From Nageia nagi (taxonomy: Eukaryota > Pinophyta), in the NCBI GenBank assembly GCA_050084985.1, contig JBITNC010000001.1, positions 111,662,001 through 111,726,000 of the forward strand: 64,000 bases of DNA. The letters are read 5' to 3'. Both the position numbers and the translations under genes were made by a program. The notes beneath the pieces are model-generated. The model worked only from the letters and a program-made list of their open reading frames with translations, was not told where the DNA came from and did not search any database. This document shows, in pieces, positions 60,753 to 64,000 of this stretch; the first letter of the stretch is position 1; the number at the start of each line of letters is the position of its first letter.

Positions 60753-60761
60753 CTCCCCCTT
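60753..60761 (-). promoter_or_regulatory. Polypurine tract of E3
   Basis: aagggggag on the minus strand, next to the LTR. Confidence 0.9.
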
Positions 60762-61235
60762 AATGCAATATTGGGATAGAGCGTAGAAGAAAGAAGAGAG
60801 AGAGTAAGAGAGAGTTCTCCTCCATAGAGATACAAGTGGAGATGAGAACATTTACATATTTGAGAATCTTTTTGAGAACTAGTATGAGACTCACTACATT
60901 ACCATTTGAAAAAATGGTTTACAATACAATCATTAACCACAACTGGTTTCACTGTACATAGTAGTCGATCAACTTTAAGCTAACATGTGAGTCTCCATGA
61001 GCTTGCTTTCACAAGGTGAGTAACCTACATTTTTGAAGAAGATCCTGCATGCTACAAGCAACTCATGAACAAAATCAGTTAGATGCATCATATATTCAAA
61101 TAAGAGAATCAAATAATGCTATCTTATAAATAACTAATTAATGGTGCACTATAAGTCATCACGGAGATGCCAAGCCATCACTCATAGTCACCTGTTGTAT
61201 ATAGACATGTGTTGATTATTAATAGAGCATAAAAG
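60762..61235 (-). other. E3 3' UTR between hairpin array and polypurine tract
   Basis: Non-coding, almost identical to 50718-51190. Confidence 0.7.
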
Positions 61236-61238
61236 CTA

Positions 61239-61745
61239 TACAACGAGTTTCTCATGCAGAGAAAACTCACCACGGAGGTATAGAATGTACAACAAGTTCG
61301 TCACATAGAGCAAACTTACCATGGAGGTATATTAATTATATGCTCAAAAAATTGTACAACAAGTTTCTCACATAGAGCAAACTCACCATGAAGGTATAGA
61401 GCATAAAAATTATACAATGAGTTTCTCATGCAGAGCAAACTCACCACGGAGGTATAGAATGTACAACAAGTTCATCATGCAGAGCGAACTTACCACAGAG
61501 GTATATTAATTATATGCTCAAAAATTGTACAATGAGTTTCTCATGCAGAACAAACTCACTATGAAGGTATAAAATGTACAACAAGTTTGTCATGCAGAGC
61601 AAACTTACCATGGAGGTATAAATATGTACAACAAGTTTGTCACGTAGAGCAAACTTACCACGGAGGTATAAAATAATCAACACTCTATAACAAAAATTGT
61701 ACAACAAGTTTGTCACGTAGAGCAAACTTAACATGGAGGTCTAGA
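61239..61745 (-). repeat. 3' UTR hairpin array of E3, nine units
   Basis: Same hairpin unit as E1 and E2. Nine cores include gagttt/aaactc, aagttt/aaactt and aagttc/gaactt versions. One extra unit relative to E2 lies on the pol-proximal side. Confidence 0.88.
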
Positions 61746-61799
61746 ATGTACAATCAAAAAAGGCCTCTTAGAGGTGAAGTTGTCATCATTAACAAAGGT

Positions 61800-64000
61800 T
61801 CAAACTTCACTCCCCCTTGAGGGCAACTTCACCAACCTGAGAGAATCCCTAAGCTTGTTGAACTGAGCTTCAAGAAGGGGCTTGGTGAATAGATCAGTGG
61901 AGTTTTTAGTAGATGGACAATACTCCAAGTGTATGATGTCATCTAGAACCTTCTCCCTGATAAAATGGGCTTGGATTTCCACATGTTTGGTTCTCTGATG
62001 GAACACAGGATTCTTAGCCAAAGAGATAGCCAATTGATTGTCTGAAGAAATAAGAGATGGGCCATTTTGCTTCTACCTAATTTCATTTAGAAGATGTCTT
62101 AGCCAAATAGCTTCTTGGGTGGTAACAGACATGGCTCGATATTCAGCTTCGGTGGTAGAAAGAGTCATAGTAGGTTGCTTCTTGGAAGCCCAAGAGATAG
62201 CACCTAAACCAATGCTGAACACATATGCAGAGGTTGATTTTCTATCATCTCTATCTCCCCCATAATCAGAATCTGAGAACCCTAAGAGAATAATTGAGGG
62301 AACTTTGGAATAATTAAGAGCAAGATCCTTTGTCCTTGCCACATACCTCAAGATTTGCTTCACAGCATTGAGGTGTTCAACATATGGTTTTTGCATGAAT
62401 CGTGCCATCAGATTCACTGCAAAGGCAATATTAGGATGAGAGATATTCAGATACAGAAGACTACCGATCAATTACCTATAAGCTATAGCATCAGCCAACT
62501 AAGAATCTGAGCTCAATGATACAATGATTCCAGAAGAAATAGGTATTGCAACATATCTACACTCCTCCATTCCAAACTTTTGCAAGATGTCTGATATATA
62601 CTTAGATTGACTAAGATAAGTATAATCTTTATGTTGGTATACTTGCATTTCAAGATAGTAATGCAATAGACCTAGATCAGTCATTTCAAATGTTGCCTTT
62701 AGTTTGGATATACACTCTTGGATGATTTCAATATTATTGCCTGTTATGAGAAGATCATCCACATAAAGGAGAATTAAGACCATGTCTTTTCCTTGATTGA
62801 GTACATAGAGATCTGAGTCAGAGAAGCACTTGGAAAAGCCAATATCTGTAAAGAATCCTAAAATTTTGTTGTACCATGCTCGAGGTGCTTATTTAAGTCC
62901 ATACAAAGACTTCTTTAGCTTGCACATAAGAGACTCTTTTCCTTCTGGAATAAATCCTTCTAGTTGATTCATGTAGATTTCTACATCCAAGTCACCATTG
63001 AGAAATGCACTCTTGACATCAAGTTGGAAAACTTTCCATCCCTGAGCTGCAGAAAGAGAAAGGATTATCCTAACAATAGGCATTTTGGCCACAGAAGCAA
63101 AGGTTTCCTCATAATCAATACCATATTTCTGAGCAAATCCTTTGGCCACTAACCTTGCTTTGTATTTTTCAACTTCTCCATCAGAATTGTACTTGACCTT
63201 GTAAATCCATTTATTTCCAATCACATTTTTCTCATTGGGATAAGGAACCAAATCCCAAGTTTCATTTTTCATGAGTGCCTCGTACTCAACTTTCATAGCT
63301 TCCATCCAACACTCTTGCTTGGAAGCTTCTTTGAATGTTGATGGCTCATTCATATTATCAATTTTGGGAAATAAGGATTTATTCAAGGTCATACTTCTTG
63401 TAATTCTTTGAGCTGGAGAATTTTGCTCTTGTGGTGACTTCCCTACATGATCATCCAACCAGTTAGGTGTAGGCGTAGAATCATCTGAATCAGACACCTC
63501 AGCATGAGAAGTTGTATCCTCAGGAAGTTCATTGAACTTGACATCCCTAGAAATAAAGACTATTTTATAGGATGAGGAGTAGAGCCTGTAACCTCTATGC
63601 TGATTAGCATACCCCATAAAGATGCATTTTTTTGATCTTTTGTCTAGCTTCTTTCTTTTCTCTGAGGTAATGAAGGAAAATGCATCACATCCAAAGACCC
63701 TGAAGTGTGAGATGTTAGGTTTCTTTCCTGTCCATGCTTCATACGGAGTTTTTCCTTCAACTACTTTAGTAGGACACCTATTTAGGGTGTGAATAGCAGT
63801 GTGAATAGCTTCTCCCCATAAGAAACTAGGAAGGTTACCCAACATGCATCTTGCCATTTCCATAATGGTGTGATTCTTTCTTTCAACAACTCCATTTTGC
63901 TGAGGGGTGTATGGGATTGTGAATTTTCACTTGATCCCATGTTTAACACAATAATCGTTAAACTCATTACTATTATATTCACCCCCATTGTCAGATATCA
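61800..64000 (-). pseudogene. Ty1/copia gag-pol of E3, 3' part
   Basis: It stays in one frame from the window edge to the stop at 61800, covering the end of integrase (DNGGEY near 63990, then the NGVV region near 63890), RT (YVDDLLITG near 62765) and RNase H (SDSDYGGD near 62280). Stops lie at 63927-63929, 62889-62891, 62499-62501, 62472-62474 and 62073-62075. No frameshift is seen. Confidence 0.95.

Larger units (their letters stand above)
60259..64000 (-). mobile_element. E3: Ty1/copia retrotransposon, 3' part, continues beyond the window
   Basis: It holds a 494-bp 3' LTR, polypurine tract, nine-unit hairpin array and the 3' part of gag-pol from integrase to RNase H. It is very similar to E2. 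The 5' LTR and second target-site copy lie outside the window. Confidence 0.95.

Overview
The window looks like nuclear DNA of a large, repeat-rich seed-plant genome. A conifer or other gymnosperm is my best guess, but it is an inference: the base composition is strongly AT-rich, only one plausible intact gene appears in 64 kb, and old, decayed retrotransposons of several families are nested in one another. I recognise no rRNA, tRNA, CRISPR or bacterial-type operon.

The one gene that still looks functional is a three-exon 2-oxoglutarate/Fe(II) dioxygenase at 36151-37379 (+), predicted 357 aa with all catalytic residues. A decayed copy of its 3' half and 3' flank lies at 3787-5360, fused to a broken Ty3/gypsy PR-RT remnant (2400-3786). 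Pentatricopeptide-repeat (PPR) gene debris occurs at 41150-41440 (-) and 47041-47860 (+). A CACTA (En/Spm) transposase remnant lies at about 42480-43110 (+).

The rest is mostly LTR retrotransposon. (1) 7255-14069 (-) is a decayed Tat/Ogre-like Ty3/gypsy element with gag, PR, RT, RNase H, IN and a 734-bp 5' LTR. (2) 15475-32400 (+) is another Tat-like element: its 5' LTR is split by E4, a 14-kb unit (15551-29559) with no recognisable protein genes, and E4 is itself split by E1 (17040-25968, +), a Ty1/copia element with 465-bp LTRs and the target-site duplication TGCAT. (3) E2 (50206-59675, -) is the same copia family with 503-bp LTRs and the duplication TTAGC. (4) E3 (60259 to the window end, -) is a third, truncated copy 583 bp from E2. 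Further gypsy LTR ends lie at about 38440-38840, 44262-44318 and 47899-48629, all on the minus strand.

The copia family (E1/E2/E3) holds the most interesting structure. Its pol is followed by a 3' UTR array of 5, 8 or 9 copies of a short hairpin whose stem bases change in compensating pairs. A leader of more than 3 kb precedes gag and ends in a splice-acceptor-like site right before the gag ATG. In both complete copies this leader carries a sense-oriented PPR gene fragment. Premature stops in gag-pol are shared pairwise among the three copies. E4 shares the primer-binding-site type, 5' junction motif and 3' UTR with this family but lacks gag-pol, so it may be a non-autonomous relative.
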